Shown: positions 38,101-50,140, counted from the stretch's first letter. The stretch: DNA of 64,000 nucleotides from Verticillium longisporum (GCA_019188255.1 JAETXT010000009.1:1364001-1428000); one strand, 5' to 3'. A program made the numbers and translations. Notes: generated by a model from the sequence alone, not told the origin.

Positions 38101-40364
38101 GGGCGAATGAGCGAGGGCTGCATACCTTTTATTGGATCGTGTTTTCGAGACACCTGGTGTACAAGAAACGAAGGGGGTGTGTTGCTCTCATTGCTCATGC
38201 CGGGAACAGCTTCACCGATGTTTCCCATGGCGATGAATCTCAATACGACTGATCGTCCGGGATTTTCTCCTCGGGGTACAGATTGGATGAGCCGAAGCAG
38301 GCAGGGATATGTTGTGTCCAGTGCAGCGACTGCAGGTATGTGAGCAAGCAATCAACAAAATACGTAACATGCTCGGATGTCGGTGAGCAAACCCTCCCGA
38401 GTGATGTTCCTCTCGGTCAGCGAAGCTAAAGTGATAAGTGACAAGGAGGGAGGCCGGGAGGACATGGAGGTGACGTCCCATTGGGCGAGAGGCATCGTAT
38501 GGCCCTGAACAAGGGATGGATGGAGATGATTGCGTATACTCCGTCTCCAACGGCGACCGGCTAGGACGATGCCTTCGAGATCAGCGTCACTTGGACGGTC
38601 GAGACTCGCGACTTGCGCGAGCGGAACGCTGAGATCCGGCTGCGAAGGGGGGAGGCGGAGCATGCGCGTCCACGTCGAGTGGCTTGAAGGAGGAATGGCG
38701 AGGCGGCCTGAACATGGAGCTTCCTCGTTGTGCCTGGTCTCAACGACATCGTGTAGTCTCGGGATGCAAGACACATTCAGACCGAGCCTTGGTTTACGAG
38801 GTGCCGTGGAATAAGACGAGAGAGATGGCAGCGTTCAGGGTATTGGTGCTATCACTGGCGGAACAGCATTCCCAATGTTCGTGGCCTTGTCCGTGGACAA
38901 TTGGCGCGTCTGATGTTTGATATTGTACGGCGCTGAATGCTCCATCTGTGACATTCCTCTTCCGGTCATCCGAGTAGCCTCCGCAGTATAGCAAGCTTAT
39001 GCTACTGAACATTGTATCGGCCCAATGTCAGTGATTTTGCAGTGAGAGAAACTACTCCTACCGGTGCCGGGTCTGACGCGAGGGCTGGCGTTCATGATTC
39101 TCCAAATCAGAAGCCGTCTTCTCGATAAGTCCTGGGATAGATGTTGCAGAGAAGACAGTAACCTCGCTAGGAGACCAACTCCTTCGTCATGTCTCGTCTA
39201 ACACTTGTTCGGGGCTGTTTATGATCTAGGGGTCGTAGCGGTATTGATGCTAGTCCCGTCCGCCACGGCTTCACCTACTGACCCTGACAGTCGCTGGGTC
39301 TCTTTCCAAATCCCTCAGTTCTGGACCCTCTACGGCATGTAGGATATTATCACATATGGCGGGAGAGCAGCGCTTGTATTTGGGCGCTTGCTCTTCCGCC
39401 GTAAACGACTTTGATCACCCATGTAGTGCTGAGGAAAGACTGCGTCACGAGAGTCATGGCAGCACACGAGATAACCCAAACGAACAGTAAAATAGGCTGT
39501 CTTGATGAGAACCTCGGACTTTTGACGCCTGTCCCCGCATCAGGCATGGTAGGCGTCATACACGAATGTGCAACTCCATAATCTGTGACTAACCGCCAGA
39601 CCCTTCGTTGTAGATATTTCCTCTGGCCGCCGTATCAAGATGTCCCTCGATCCTTGACGAAACACCATGTTCGATATATCATTCACGGTGACGAGCTCAC
39701 AAGATGTGTACACATGTGTGGAACATGATCGATCGTGCCGTCTCGCAGGGTACCCTGGCTGCCAGAGCAAGTCTTGCTGTCCTCCCGATATCCTCACTCA
39801 CCTAGGTGCGGTGACACCTCGCTGTCGTAGTCACTTCAACAATCGTATTTCACGAGCATTTGACGAAACGATATCTGCCGGCGTTTAAGAAAGACGAATA
39901 TATACCTCCAAAAGCCCGAGGTCCATTGAGCTTGGATCTACAGGCCCTCTCATCTCTCATGTATGAAATTCACTGTTCGAGGCAAAACCACAAGTCGTAT
40001 GCGTCTCCGTAGACGGCTTACTCTCAACGAGAAACGAACGTTGCACCGCATTTAAGCTACAATGAGGACTTCAGAGGTTACTGCCTAGGATGGTCGGATG
40101 CAGTGGCAGCGTGATTCACATAGTAGACGAGCGGAGGCACATATCAGCGAGCAGCTGTCACCAGCGCCGTCGAAGTAGCGACATATGTAAAGCTCATCGG
40201 CATTATCACGATGAGAGAAGTCTGCTACGGCGAGGCAAGTAACAAGAAAAGGCTAAATGGCATTCTGATCCATATATGTAGACAAAACCAACCGGCATAT
40301 CGTGAAACAATAATTCGCACCAGGTGAACACATCGACACTATTTTCCGCTCATGAAACAACCAT

Positions 40365-42044
40365 CTACAACTTGGACGCGGGACTCGCGCTGCCAACAGC
40401 TGTGATCTCATCGTACAAAAGCCTATAGCCAGTGTTAGCATGACAGTTCCGGATCATCAATATCAGGCAGACTTACGTTGTCAAAAAGTCGGCATAGTCT
40501 TCGCCCGTCACTTGACCCGCAAAGTATTGTGCAGCAAGCTGGTACTTGTGACCCTTGGGCGCCTTGCCGGCCAGCTCCGTGGTGCACTCGCAGGACCTTG
40601 AGCGCGTAACCCTTGTCGACAGTGGTGCCATCATCCGTCTTGACACCGTGACGCACCCACTGCCAGAGCTGGCTGCGGGACACCTCGGCGGTGGCGGACA
40701 CCTCCACGAGGAAGTTGATGGGCACGCAGCCAACACCACGGTGCCAGGCCTCCATGTATCCAAGACCAATCAGCAGGATCTTGCGGATACCGTCGGCAGG
40801 GATGCTACCTGGGACGTTCATGATGTGGAGGGCCTGGGCTCCCACAGGGGCGTCCTCACGGGCGACAAAGAGCTGGTTGGGAGTGGGCATGTGTTTGTTG
40901 AAGACATCGACGGCGATGGAAGCCAGGGCAGGGTGGGCAACCCACGTGCCATCGTGGCCAGCACGAACCTCACGGAGCTTATCGGCGCGGACACCGTCCA
41001 TGGCGCGGTCGTTGGCAGCCTTGTCATCCTTGATAGGGATCTGAGCAGCCATGCCGCCCATGGCGTGGACGCCACGGCGGTGGCAGGTCTGGATGAGGAG
41101 CTTGACATAGGCATCCATGAAGGGACTGGTCATGGTGACGGCGCTGCGGTCGGGCAGGACAAAGTTGGGGTTGGAGCGGAACTTCTTGATGACGCTGAAG
41201 ATGTAGTCCCAACGACCGCAGTTGAGGCCGGCAGAGTGATCGCGCAGCTCGTAGATGATCTCGTCCATCTCAAACGCGGCGAGGATGGTCTCGATGAGGA
41301 CAGTGGCCCGGACGGTGCCGCGGGGGATGTGGAGGTAGTCCTGGGCGAGGTTGAAGGCATCGTTCCAGAGGCGAGCCTCGAGGTGGGACTCCATCTTGGG
41401 GAGGTAGAAGTAGGGGCCAATGCCAATGTCGAGAGTCTGACGGGCATTGTGGAAGAAGTAGAGACCAAAGTCAAAGAGAGAGCGGACATGGGCTCGCCGT
41501 CAACGGAGACGTGCTTCTCCTCGAGGTGCCAGCCACGAGGGCGAACGATGAGGGTGGGCAGGGTGCGGTCGGTGCGGAGCTTGTACTCCTTGGGTCCTTG
41601 CTTGAAGTCGACCTGGCGGCGGTTGGCGTCGTAGAGGTTGACCTGGCCGTTGACCATGGCGTCCCAGGTGGGGGCGGAGGAGTCCTCAAAGTCGGCCATG
41701 TAGGTGAAGACGTCGGCATTGAGAGCGTTGACGACCATCTTGCGGTCGGTGGGGCCCGTGATCTCCACGCGACGGTCAACGAGGCCGGGAGCCGGGGGCG
41801 CACCCTTCCATGTCGGGTTCTCGCGGATGTGCTTGGTCTCGGGAAGGAAGTCGGGCAGACTACCTCGGTCGATCTCGGCCTGACGAATCTTACGGCGCTC
41901 GAGCAGGGCCTTGCGAGTAGGGTTGAAGGAGCGGTGCAGCAGCGCGAGGAAGGTCAGCGCCTCAGGGGTGAGGATCTTGCGCTGGGCGTCTTGGATGGTG
42001 CCAGAGACGTTGACGCCCTGGAGGATGGCCTCGGAAGTAGCCAT
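40365..42044 (-). CDS. acuE: Malate synthase, peroxisomal (two single-base frameshifts)
   Basis: The gene runs 40477-42044 plus a last exon 40365-40422, separated by a 54-nt intron (GTAAGT, GCTAAC, TAG). Conserved malate synthase sequence appears in three successive frames: from ATG 42044 to about 41483, then to about 40590, then to the end. One missing G near 41483 (restoring MSGSLFDFGL) and one extra C at 40590 (restoring [11 protein letters not shown]) account for both changes, and they cancel. The repaired length is 541 residues, typical for the family. The signature [16 protein letters not shown] lies near residue 270. The protein ends ASKL, a type 1 peroxisomal signal. The enzyme condenses glyoxylate with acetyl-CoA to make malate in the glyoxylate cycle, needed on acetate and fatty acids. 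An upstream in-frame non-ATG extension exists; ATG 42044 matches the usual N-terminus. Indels in such a housekeeping gene most likely are sequence errors. Confidence 0.92.
40590..40590 (-). other. Frameshift site 2 in malate synthase (extra base)
   Basis: On the minus strand CTG is followed by one C and then GAGTGCACCACGGAG, in the frame that encodes the conserved C-terminus. Removing this C joins ALKVL to ECTTELAG. Confidence 0.75.
41481..41486 (-). other. Frameshift site 1 in malate synthase (missing base)
   Basis: On the minus strand ATGTCC is followed by GCTCTCTCTTTGAC. A second G after the first would give ATG TCC GGC TCT CTC TTT GAC, the family sequence MSGSLFD. No intron of usable length fits here. 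Confidence 0.8.
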
Positions 42045-42502
42045 GGTGGTTGGATTGGCGGGGTTGTGTCTTTGGATGGCGAGCAGAGTGTCCACCTAGA
42101 AGTTCCCGTGTAAGCTTTTCACATGTCATCAGATGAGCAGCGACCGAAGCCAGGAAAAGCTTACTGATGACCACGAGGGAAGATAATAATTTGAAGGGGG
42201 AGCGGGGGATGGGTATCAAGCAGGCAACGGCAAACGTCTTCTTCAGCTGTTCAAGGAGGGTAGGAACAGAACCAGACTGGTATGGATGGGTAGGAGGTTG
42301 GATCCAAGAAATAATAGGCAAGAAGAGGGGAGGAGGGGAAGGAAGAAGACGGGATTGACTCTTTGAGCTTCGGCAGAGGGCACGCTGAGGGCAGGGACGA
42401 CCGACCGATGACGGAAGGGTCCACGGCGATAAGGCGGCAGCAACGACGATGCGCTTGCCTTTGCCCCAGGAAGGCACTGATCTGAGAGGTGAAGGCAAGA
42501 AG

Positions 42503-42537
42503 GGTACCTACGTACCTACCTAAGGTACCTAGGTAGG
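42503..42537. repeat. GGTACCTA/TAGGTACC palindromic cluster
   Basis: Overlapping GGTACCTA, GTACCTACC and AGGTACCTAGGTAGG words form a self-complementary stretch about 460-490 bases upstream of the malate synthase start. Confidence 0.8.
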
Positions 42538-42722
42538 CGATTGAGGAGGGGCCGCAGAGCGCGCGCGCTCGGTGGGTGGGTACAAAGCGCGCCGCCGGGC
42601 GTCCCATACAATTCCTCGGTACCTCGATCCACCTCGGGATCTCTTCCGAAGCAGCTTTCGCCCATTGCCCCAGGCTGCACCTCTATCTTGGTCGGTAGCT
42701 ACCCTCCCAAGCCTCCTCGCCC

Positions 42723-42755
42723 TCACCCAAGAACGACATGGGCACCCTCCCCCCG
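42723..42755. repeat. 33-bp direct repeat, copy 1
   Basis: Identical over 33 bases to 42851-42883, starting TCACCCAAGAACGACATGGG and ending in a C run plus G. Confidence 0.9.
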
Positions 42756-42850
42756 GCTCGGCACTCGTCGGGCTGGTTCGGGTGTATGGATTTCGCCGGA
42801 CGAGTGTCCCCACCGCCGATGATGATGGGTGCACATTACATGCCTTCATA

Positions 42851-42883
42851 TCACCCAAGAACGACATGGGCACCCTCCCCCCG
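42851..42883. repeat. 33-bp direct repeat, copy 2
   Basis: Perfect second copy, starting 128 bases after copy 1. Confidence 0.9.
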
Positions 42884-44663
42884 TGACAATTGGGCCAGCC
42901 CGCCCGAGTGCTCGTGAAAGTGTGGGGTAGCAGTAGAGTAGCCGACCGATGCCATGTTGACCCGTGAACCGTGTCGGACAGCATGTGTCATTGTCGTCAA
43001 TGCGGTCATGGCTGCTTGACTCCCTCGCTCGCCTGGCATGACAAGGTAATGCGCTTCTCTCGCCACTTGTCACTTGTCGGGTCCAGCCAGCTTCCTTGCG
43101 AGCGCAACCTGACGAACGAAGCCTGTCTCCACATACCGCCGCCGGCCTTCCCCGCGGCCGGTTTGGCGGGCCCTCCCCGTGGGCATTGTGAGAAAACTGA
43201 TTCAGCGTCGAACAGAGAGGGAACAGAAAAAAAAAAAAGAGATCAATCCTCCCCTACCACCAGCAAGTCACTTCTGAACGCCGACCTCGGATCTGCAGAC
43301 CGGAATCCACTGCCGACACCATCAATTGAACTGAATGCTGGCACACTACACCATGATAAGATGAAACATCGCGAACCTTGAAATCCAAGCTGTGACTCCC
43401 ACAAGCTGTGCCGACCCCCCCCCCCCTCCATTTTTAGGTACACTCATCCCCCCGGCCGAGCAACCGAGGCTCCCCACATCGTTGGCCCCCCCCAACCTCA
43501 CCTCAAGTAACCGGTTCTATCCGTCAACAGCTAAACAACCTTTACCGCCCCGTCAACTCACACATCATTTTGAGACGGCCATCGGCGCTACGATTGCCTT
43601 CCCCTCGGTCCGCTAATTAGGCCCTGATCGTCTCGAGCATTTGGCGTTAAATGTATTTGGCATCGAGTGACTTCTTGAAAACGGCACTAGCGTGCTATTT
43701 TGGAGGTACCTCTTTTACCCTTGTTCTGTTTCGATTTTGGACGGCCGGGTTAAAGTTGTTCCCTTGGAATTGCTTACATGATCACTGCAGGGCTAGAGAG
43801 GAGGCCAGGAGTGTGGCATCTTTTTGGCACCAAAAGGGTGCTCTGAGCAATTGGCACGAAGTTGAAAATCCCTTCCTATTTAGGGAAGGTCTAAATGGAA
43901 CAGGGCCCCTGCTAGCGCGGTACATTCATTATGTAACACCTGGCCTACCGTGTATTTGGCCAAAAACGCCTGTTAAATCAGGTAAAGCGCCGTCGGCACG
44001 GACCACATCTCATGCAGGTCAATGGACTTTTGGTGCCAAATGCTTGAGACACTCAGGGCCTAACTTGGCTTTCACTCGCCAATTGCTCTCCTGTCATTCA
44101 TGGCTCGTCGGCAAGCCGAGGTACCGGTACTTCACATCATCCACCCTACTGAGGGACCAAAGTCTCGGGCTCGGCTGAGGCTGAGGTAACAAGCTTGTGT
44201 GTTTCTGCTAACAACTCTGTACACAGTGTGATGGTCTGGACAGCGAAGACAAGAGTGGGCGAAAAGTAAAAGAGAATGCAATAGTAGAGGTCGTACAAGG
44301 ACTTTGAACATCCAACTCCCACTCATTATCTATCCCTGACGCTTATCAAGCTGACAGGAGGCATCTTCCTAACTGTCAGACAAGCAGGCACTCCTGCTGC
44401 TTGCCCTCCTCTCGCTCCCTCCACCCTGTGAAAGAATATCAAAACAGAAAATTCAGTGAAGCAGAACAAAGGAGAGAATGATAAAAAGGAATGGTTGTCC
44501 ATCCTGACCAGCATGAAACAGCAAACAATACCCATGGTCAGCCAGATCCCTCTGGCCGAGTTGTTCTTCCAGGACGCCTCCGCAATAATGAATGCCAACG
44601 CCAATCGCCTGTCGCCAATGCAACATGTGCTGAACCACTTTTGCGCAATCCTACCCATCACTC

Positions 44664-47600
44664 TCATGAATTCAGCGTCTTGATCATCATCTTCGACTTG
44701 CGCTTGTCCGTCACCAGCAGGTGACGCGATCCAAATACCGACTTGATCGTGTCCACAACCTTCTGAAAGCTGCTGGCGGCCCCTCGTTCCTGCGTAAAAC
44801 GCACAATGCTCAGGGACCCTCGCTTGCCGTGCTCGATGACCGTCATGATCTCCATGGCAAAAGACACTTCCTTGATGTTCAGGTCTGGAGTGTCTAGTCA
44901 GCACCGAGTTACGGGCAATAGCAGCGAGTCCTTTTTGACTTACAGTTCTTCGACCCAATGCGAGCGAACACAACGTTTCTCTCCTTATCCACCTGGATGT
45001 CGCGGATTCCATATCGCCGCCAGTCCTTCAGCAGGATGGCGAGCTCTTGGCGTGCACGCTTGCGAGACACGACAAGACACATGTGGCTTGTCGCCGGCTT
45101 CACACCAAACAGGCGTGCGAGCCATGTCTGATGCACCTCAATTTTTCTAACCCCAGAGTCTGACTCCGTGATGCTTTGGTCCCCATGTTGGCTGACTTTG
45201 CTTCGTCCCGTCTTGCGAGATTCGGGTGATGGCGAGTCCTCGTAATCAGGCCCTGGAAACGTGGTCAGACTACAAAAGGCCGAGAGAGACATATGAAGAT
45301 CAACCGAAGAAAACTTACCAGCGATGCTCATGCGGTTCTCTGCCTTGTTGCTCTTCCAGAACAACAGTCCAAACGACTTCTTCTTCTGGGGCGGCGAGAG
45401 TGGTCCAGAATGGTGGCGAGACGGCGACGTCGCTTCAGTGCTATAGTCGATGGTCGACTGAGTAGCCATAGTACATGGCCTTGTGTCGGTCGTTTCACGG
45501 GAGCTAGAAGTCTGCTTGGTGCGGATGCTCGCCTCGCGCTGATCATCCTCCTTGGCAGATCGCTTGAACCAAGACTTTTTCTTCCGTACAGAATCCGCGC
45601 CATGTGAACTGATGTGAGACGCAGACAGCCCCGCAGGAGGTTCATCATCGTGAATCGCGCCGTGCATGTACACTTGACGCAGGCCGGCGCCTTCAACCGC
45701 ACTAGCTGGTTGATGTGAATGCTTCTTTCGTACATTGAGTGGTGCAGGCACGGGGCTTGTTGCTGTGGGAGAGTTGACGACTCGAATCGTTTCGCCCACG
45801 CGAGACAAGTAATCCAGTCCGTCGGCATCTGCCCGACCTCGAGGCGTTCTAGGAGGTGCAGAAACGATGCGTGATCTCTCAATGTCCACGTGTTGGATTT
45901 GTGGAGGGACTTCACGCCCATTCTCACTGATAGAAGCAAGCTTTTCATGACCTTTGTCGTATGTTGGGGCCGAAACAACTCTACGGTCGTGTTTGGGCAG
46001 TAGTACTGGTAGAGCAAGGCGATTGACCTGTTCAATAATCCTGTTGAAGCCACCTGCTTGGTCCTCTCGTCCTTGCTGGGAAGACTCTACCTGTGGAGTT
46101 GGAGAACCCGGAGTCTGAGGCGGCAGTGGCGGCAACGGTCGCGAATCCCAAGGATGATTTGTGATGGTTGGTGCAGTGGGCGTGAAGACCGAAGGAGCTC
46201 CAGTGGTCGTGAAAGACAAGGGCGTCGAGGCCCGTCGTCCATTCGAGCCCACATCAAGCGGCAGCTCGCTAATATCAGATCCAATGGCTGAACTGTTGAA
46301 CGCATCATCGCAATCCTTTGCGATGCTGTTTGAGAAATTGCGGACCTCTTCATTGACCATGGCATGTGGATCAGGCGGCCTGACTATCTTCAGTCTTGGC
46401 TTCGGTCGTGGCCGGTCCATAACCTTGCGGTGCTTCGGCGGACTGAGGACGTTTTCAGAAGCCCATTCTGACTGACGTGGTGCTAGAGAGTTACTGGCGT
46501 TGCTCATTGCTCCCCGTCGAACGCTCTGCTTCCCGCGGCGATGATCAACCGATGGGTTCCTGGCCTGGGAAAAGTCGACTCTGCGTTTGCGGCGCGAAGC
46601 TGAGCGGCTATAAGATCCTCCCTGCCGACTGCTCGCCACTGAACCCATGGAGCCTCGTGAGGACGGGAAGCGACCGCTAACAGCAGTTCGCTGCGAGTCG
46701 ACTCGTGTGTGGCGACCAGTTGAGCGCGTGCCCGTCCTTGTGATCTGGGAGGTATACGTGTCTTCTCGCGCATAGCTCTTGCTGGGTTGATTTCTCCGGT
46801 GCACGACAATTCTGGCATGGCTTACTTGCGAATTCGCACGCATGGGACGACTCGAGTTGTACGGGTCGTAGCTCTTGACCGTGCCGACGTCGGTGTCAGG
46901 AACATTGGAGATGACAGTAAACTTGGAAATGCTTCTGCCTGAGCCGTGAGCTCGCGGCTGGGTAAACTCGCAGGTTGACACACGCTTCTTCCAGGCTGGC
47001 TGGTGAAGGTGATGATAGTCGCTCGGCGATTGGGAGACTTCCGGAAGAAAGTTTTCCAGTTGTTTCTGTCGATACTGCTGGAGCAGCCAGTAGAAGAGTT
47101 TTTGATCATTTTTCCTAGACATGACTTGTCAGTACCCATGAACCCTGCCTGTTCCAGACTGATATTAGACAAGAAGAGGTGACCTACGATGAATCGAGAA
47201 GCATGAGCTTGATCTGATGTTCGGAGAACATATGCCACAGCGAGCGTAATTGTCTCACTAGATGGTCGTCGACCTCCTGAGGCTTCAGAGGGGTGTAGTC
47301 GAAACCTTCACGGATGTTTCGTGGCTGCCCAGCTTTGGTGCCAAAATTGTCAAGGTAATCGTACTTGCGAATCAAAGGGTGGCGCCACATGTCTTTGAGA
47401 CTGATTCGAATGTCTGGATTGACTTGTAGCATGCGACAGATGAGGTCCTTTGCTTCGGGGCTGAGAAACTCGGGCATCTCGTATATCCCTTTTTTGGTCC
47501 TTGCAAGGAGGACGCGAATGTCGGGGTCGTCGAAAGGCAGTCGAGCAGCCAGGATAGCGTAAAGAATAACACCCATCGACCATACATCAGCCCTGTCTCC

Positions 47601-48641
47601 GCGGTAGTGCTTGTTCTTCAACAGCTCAGGCGCAGCATAGTGTGGACTGCCACATGCAGTTTCAAGACGGTGGCCTTCAGATTGATGCAAGGCAGCCATG
47701 CCAAAGTCTGCAATCTTGATCTGATTTTCGGCGTTCAGCAGGATGTTCTCGGGTTTCAAGTCGCGATGACAGATGTTGAAGGCGTGGCAATGCTGCATGG
47801 CGCTCATGATCTGTCGGAAAAGTACATGGCCGCCTCTTCGTTGAGACGCCCATTGGTATTGATGTAGTCGAAGAGGTCACCCTTGTCGACGTATTCAAGC
47901 ACCAGATAGCTATGCACGAGTGAGCCATGCTTGCCACATCTTGATCGACTCACACCATTCGACTTACATTTCAGAGCGATTCTCCCATATATCATACACC
48001 TTCATGACGTTGGGGTGGTCAACAAGCTTGAGAATGGCGACTTCACGCTCAATGGACATTGGCACACGCATCTCGCCGTCGATCCGGTCCGGGAGACTAT
48101 CATCGTACTGGTGGAGAGCGGCGAGGCTGCCGTGTTGAATCAGATATGCCGTCTTCTTCGGAATAATCTTGACGGCAGCGAGCTCTCCGGAGAGGCGGTG
48201 TCGGCATAGTCGAACGCGTGCTGATGACCCCTTCCCCAAAGTCTTGCCCAGCTGCCAAGGCCCAACCTGGGTCTTGTAGCTGCAATTGCTGCTTCGATTG
48301 CTCGAAGGGGCAGTAGATGCTTGCGAGACTCGCTTGGAAGGGTCGGTCTCTTGGACGGCCCTCGTTCGCGGATGACGCGGTTGCGGTCCCGGAGGCGGTG
48401 CAGCACAGTTGTGGCCTCCGTCAGGAGCATGCGGCTCGGACACAGTAGGTTCATCCGGCATCTCAATGTCAGGATTAATGAGTGACACGACGGGGTCGAT
48501 TCGAGCACCGTTGGCTTCGGGGCCATGAGACTTGGGCGACTTGGCCGACGTGTTGGGCAAGTTGTTGTTGATCCGATAGGTAGCGTCGCCCAGAGGAGGC
48601 CGAACGGCCGCGGACGACTTGAGACGCCCGGCTTCCGACAT
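44664..48641 (-). CDS. Gin4/Hsl1 (NIM1-type) septin-associated protein kinase
   Basis: Five exons: 47968-48641, 47188-47909, 45319-47114, 44944-45252 and 44664-44884, about 1240 residues. The kinase domain (about 129-394) has a glycine loop LGKGSSARV, the ATP lysine in AAVK (158), HRDLKPEN (catalytic Asp 275), DFG (293-295) and GSPHYAAPE. A long Ser/Arg/Pro-rich region follows, then a folded C-terminal block (around 1060-1240, with HMCLVVSRKRARQELAILL) resembling the lipid-binding KA1-type domain of Gin4/Hsl1/Kcc4. These kinases sit at septin collars and the septum and promote mitotic entry by restraining Swe1/Wee1. Conserved sequence breaks at AMYF|FRQIM; one T is missing from the run at 47818-47821 (minus strand). 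The 66-nt third intron has no stop and keeps frame. It is divergent from smc5. The family is firm; the exact paralogue is not. Confidence 0.9.
47818..47821 (-). other. Frameshift site in the kinase gene (T run)
   Basis: On the minus strand TAC TTTT CC... should read TAC TTT TTC CGA CAG to give YFFRQIMSAMQHCH. One T appears to be missing. No intron fits. Confidence 0.8.
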
Positions 48642-49321
48642 GATGCTGCGAACCAGTATAGGCGATTATAGCATGTCGGTGGGAGTACCTGTGAAACTGT
48701 GTTGGAAGGCACCTCAAAAGGTTATGCAGTGGAAAGCAGATAGAAGTCAACGAAGGAGTGCGACCGCGAACCCAGCGAGTGACGGACAAAACCGACCATA
48801 CGATGCGGTTCGGTTAGGGCGAAGAGGACGAAGGCTTTTTTGGTGATGCAGTTGGAAGGTGGTCCCGAATAGCCAAAGATGCGGAAGGAGAGAAGTGCGT
48901 CGGGAGTGGTGAGGAACTGGACCAAGCGAGTGTAGGTCAGCCGGAGCAGGAGGTGCGAAGAGAGCTGAAGAAGAGAGGGCAGACAGGCTGACGCGACTGT
49001 TTTGGCGGCCGTTGAGGAATGCAGCTGAGCGGGGTTGGCGATGCTTCCATGTCATGTCAGGAGGACCGAAGGGAGGAGGTGCCTTCCACGGTGAATTTCT
49101 TGTCAGGAGCGTGCTTGCTTCGAGACCCCTGCCTCCTCCATCGTTTTCTGGCCATTCCTTCCATCCTTCTTCTCATGCGCGGCATCGCTGCCAACCTCCA
49201 TTATTTTCTGGCTCGATCCTGTCACCACTTTCACGCATGTGGTTCTTTAGTGATGTGAGCGAAGCAACGTGACCCGAGCCAACCACACCACCAAGGCGCG
49301 ATGCTTTGGACACGACAGACG

Positions 49322-49353
49322 CCTTGTGCTCATGTCACCTTGTGCTCATGTCA
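49322..49353. repeat. 2 x 16-bp tandem repeat
   Basis: The unit CCTTGTGCTCATGTCA is repeated twice perfectly. Confidence 0.9.
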
Positions 49354-50140
49354 CTACGTAGCAGATTCTAACCACACAGGCTTCTCGGTCATCTTTGCAC
49401 CACTGTCATGGTGACCGAAATGGGACATCAATGAGCACTCTAGGTATGGTGTGGACTGGTGGCTCATCATCGGAAATCGCTGCCTACGACCACTGGAGCC
49501 GCCCGAAGGAACGAGAACCCGGGTGCCTGCGCTGTATATCTTGCGCTGATATTGCCTCCAAGCATCTACAATAGGTAGTTATACGTCAGTTAACGTGGCA
49601 TTAATCGTTCGGCAGATACTAGACTGAAGGCTGGGGTTCCCGTGTACATTGCGCGGTTTCTCACGGGAAGCAGGCCAAGGTCTGATATCCACGTAGAACC
49701 AGAAATGGGGGGGTGGTTGTTTCTGGAATGTTGGGGTTCTTAATAAAGAAATACTAGTATTTGAGCTCATGCCATCCGCAGACTATCAGAAGGACTTTCG
49801 ATCGTCCGATGGTGGACACAATAACGAGGTCATCGCTAACGATCGATCCCCCAACGTCGGATACAGCGATGTATGAAATAAAGAACTTGTGTTGAGCAGC
49901 AAGCAGGCGATGGGAAAACCTGAAGAACCATAATCGCAAAGGTGAACGGAGTTTGGAGGCCTGGAGAAGGCCCGAAGAAACGACAGACAACGTGTCAACG
50001 TCAGGCTGGAGCCGAGCAATGGAAGGGATGAAGTTGGATTCACTTGCGCGCCGACGACTGACCAGCGCACTGACGTCCACTGAAGATCGGCCTAGCTCCA
50101 CCTGCCCGTTCTGGTCAGACAGACAAGACACACAGGTCAA

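Larger units (their letters stand above)
27150..40364. other. 13.2-kb region without a recognisable gene, upstream of flbC
   Basis: The left 1-2 kb is probably the flbC leader and promoter. None of the frames (longest about 224 codons, 34332-35006 minus, without an ATG near its start) shows a domain. Visible content: a 16-G run (28478-28493), a 12-G run (31767-31778), a 17-bp tandem repeat (29701-29750), three TACATGTA palindromes, a GTACATGGTAC repeat cluster (35098-35157) and an A-rich purine tract near 35711-35742. Composition becomes less GC-rich from about 36 to 40.3 kb. No transposon protein was recognised. Confidence 0.45.
42045..44663. other. Malate synthase promoter and kinase 3' region
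   Basis: No gene recognised. It holds a GGTACCTA-type cluster (42503-42537), a 33-bp direct repeat (42723-42755 and 42851-42883), a 12-C run (43415-43426) and an AT-richer block at about 43.62-44.12 kb with inverted repeats. The 175-codon frame 43651-44178 (plus) falls in that block and has no domain. Confidence 0.45.

Noticed and set aside
40555..41634. 359-codon plus frame over malate synthase
   Set aside because: Antisense shadow; all conserved residues are on the minus strand.
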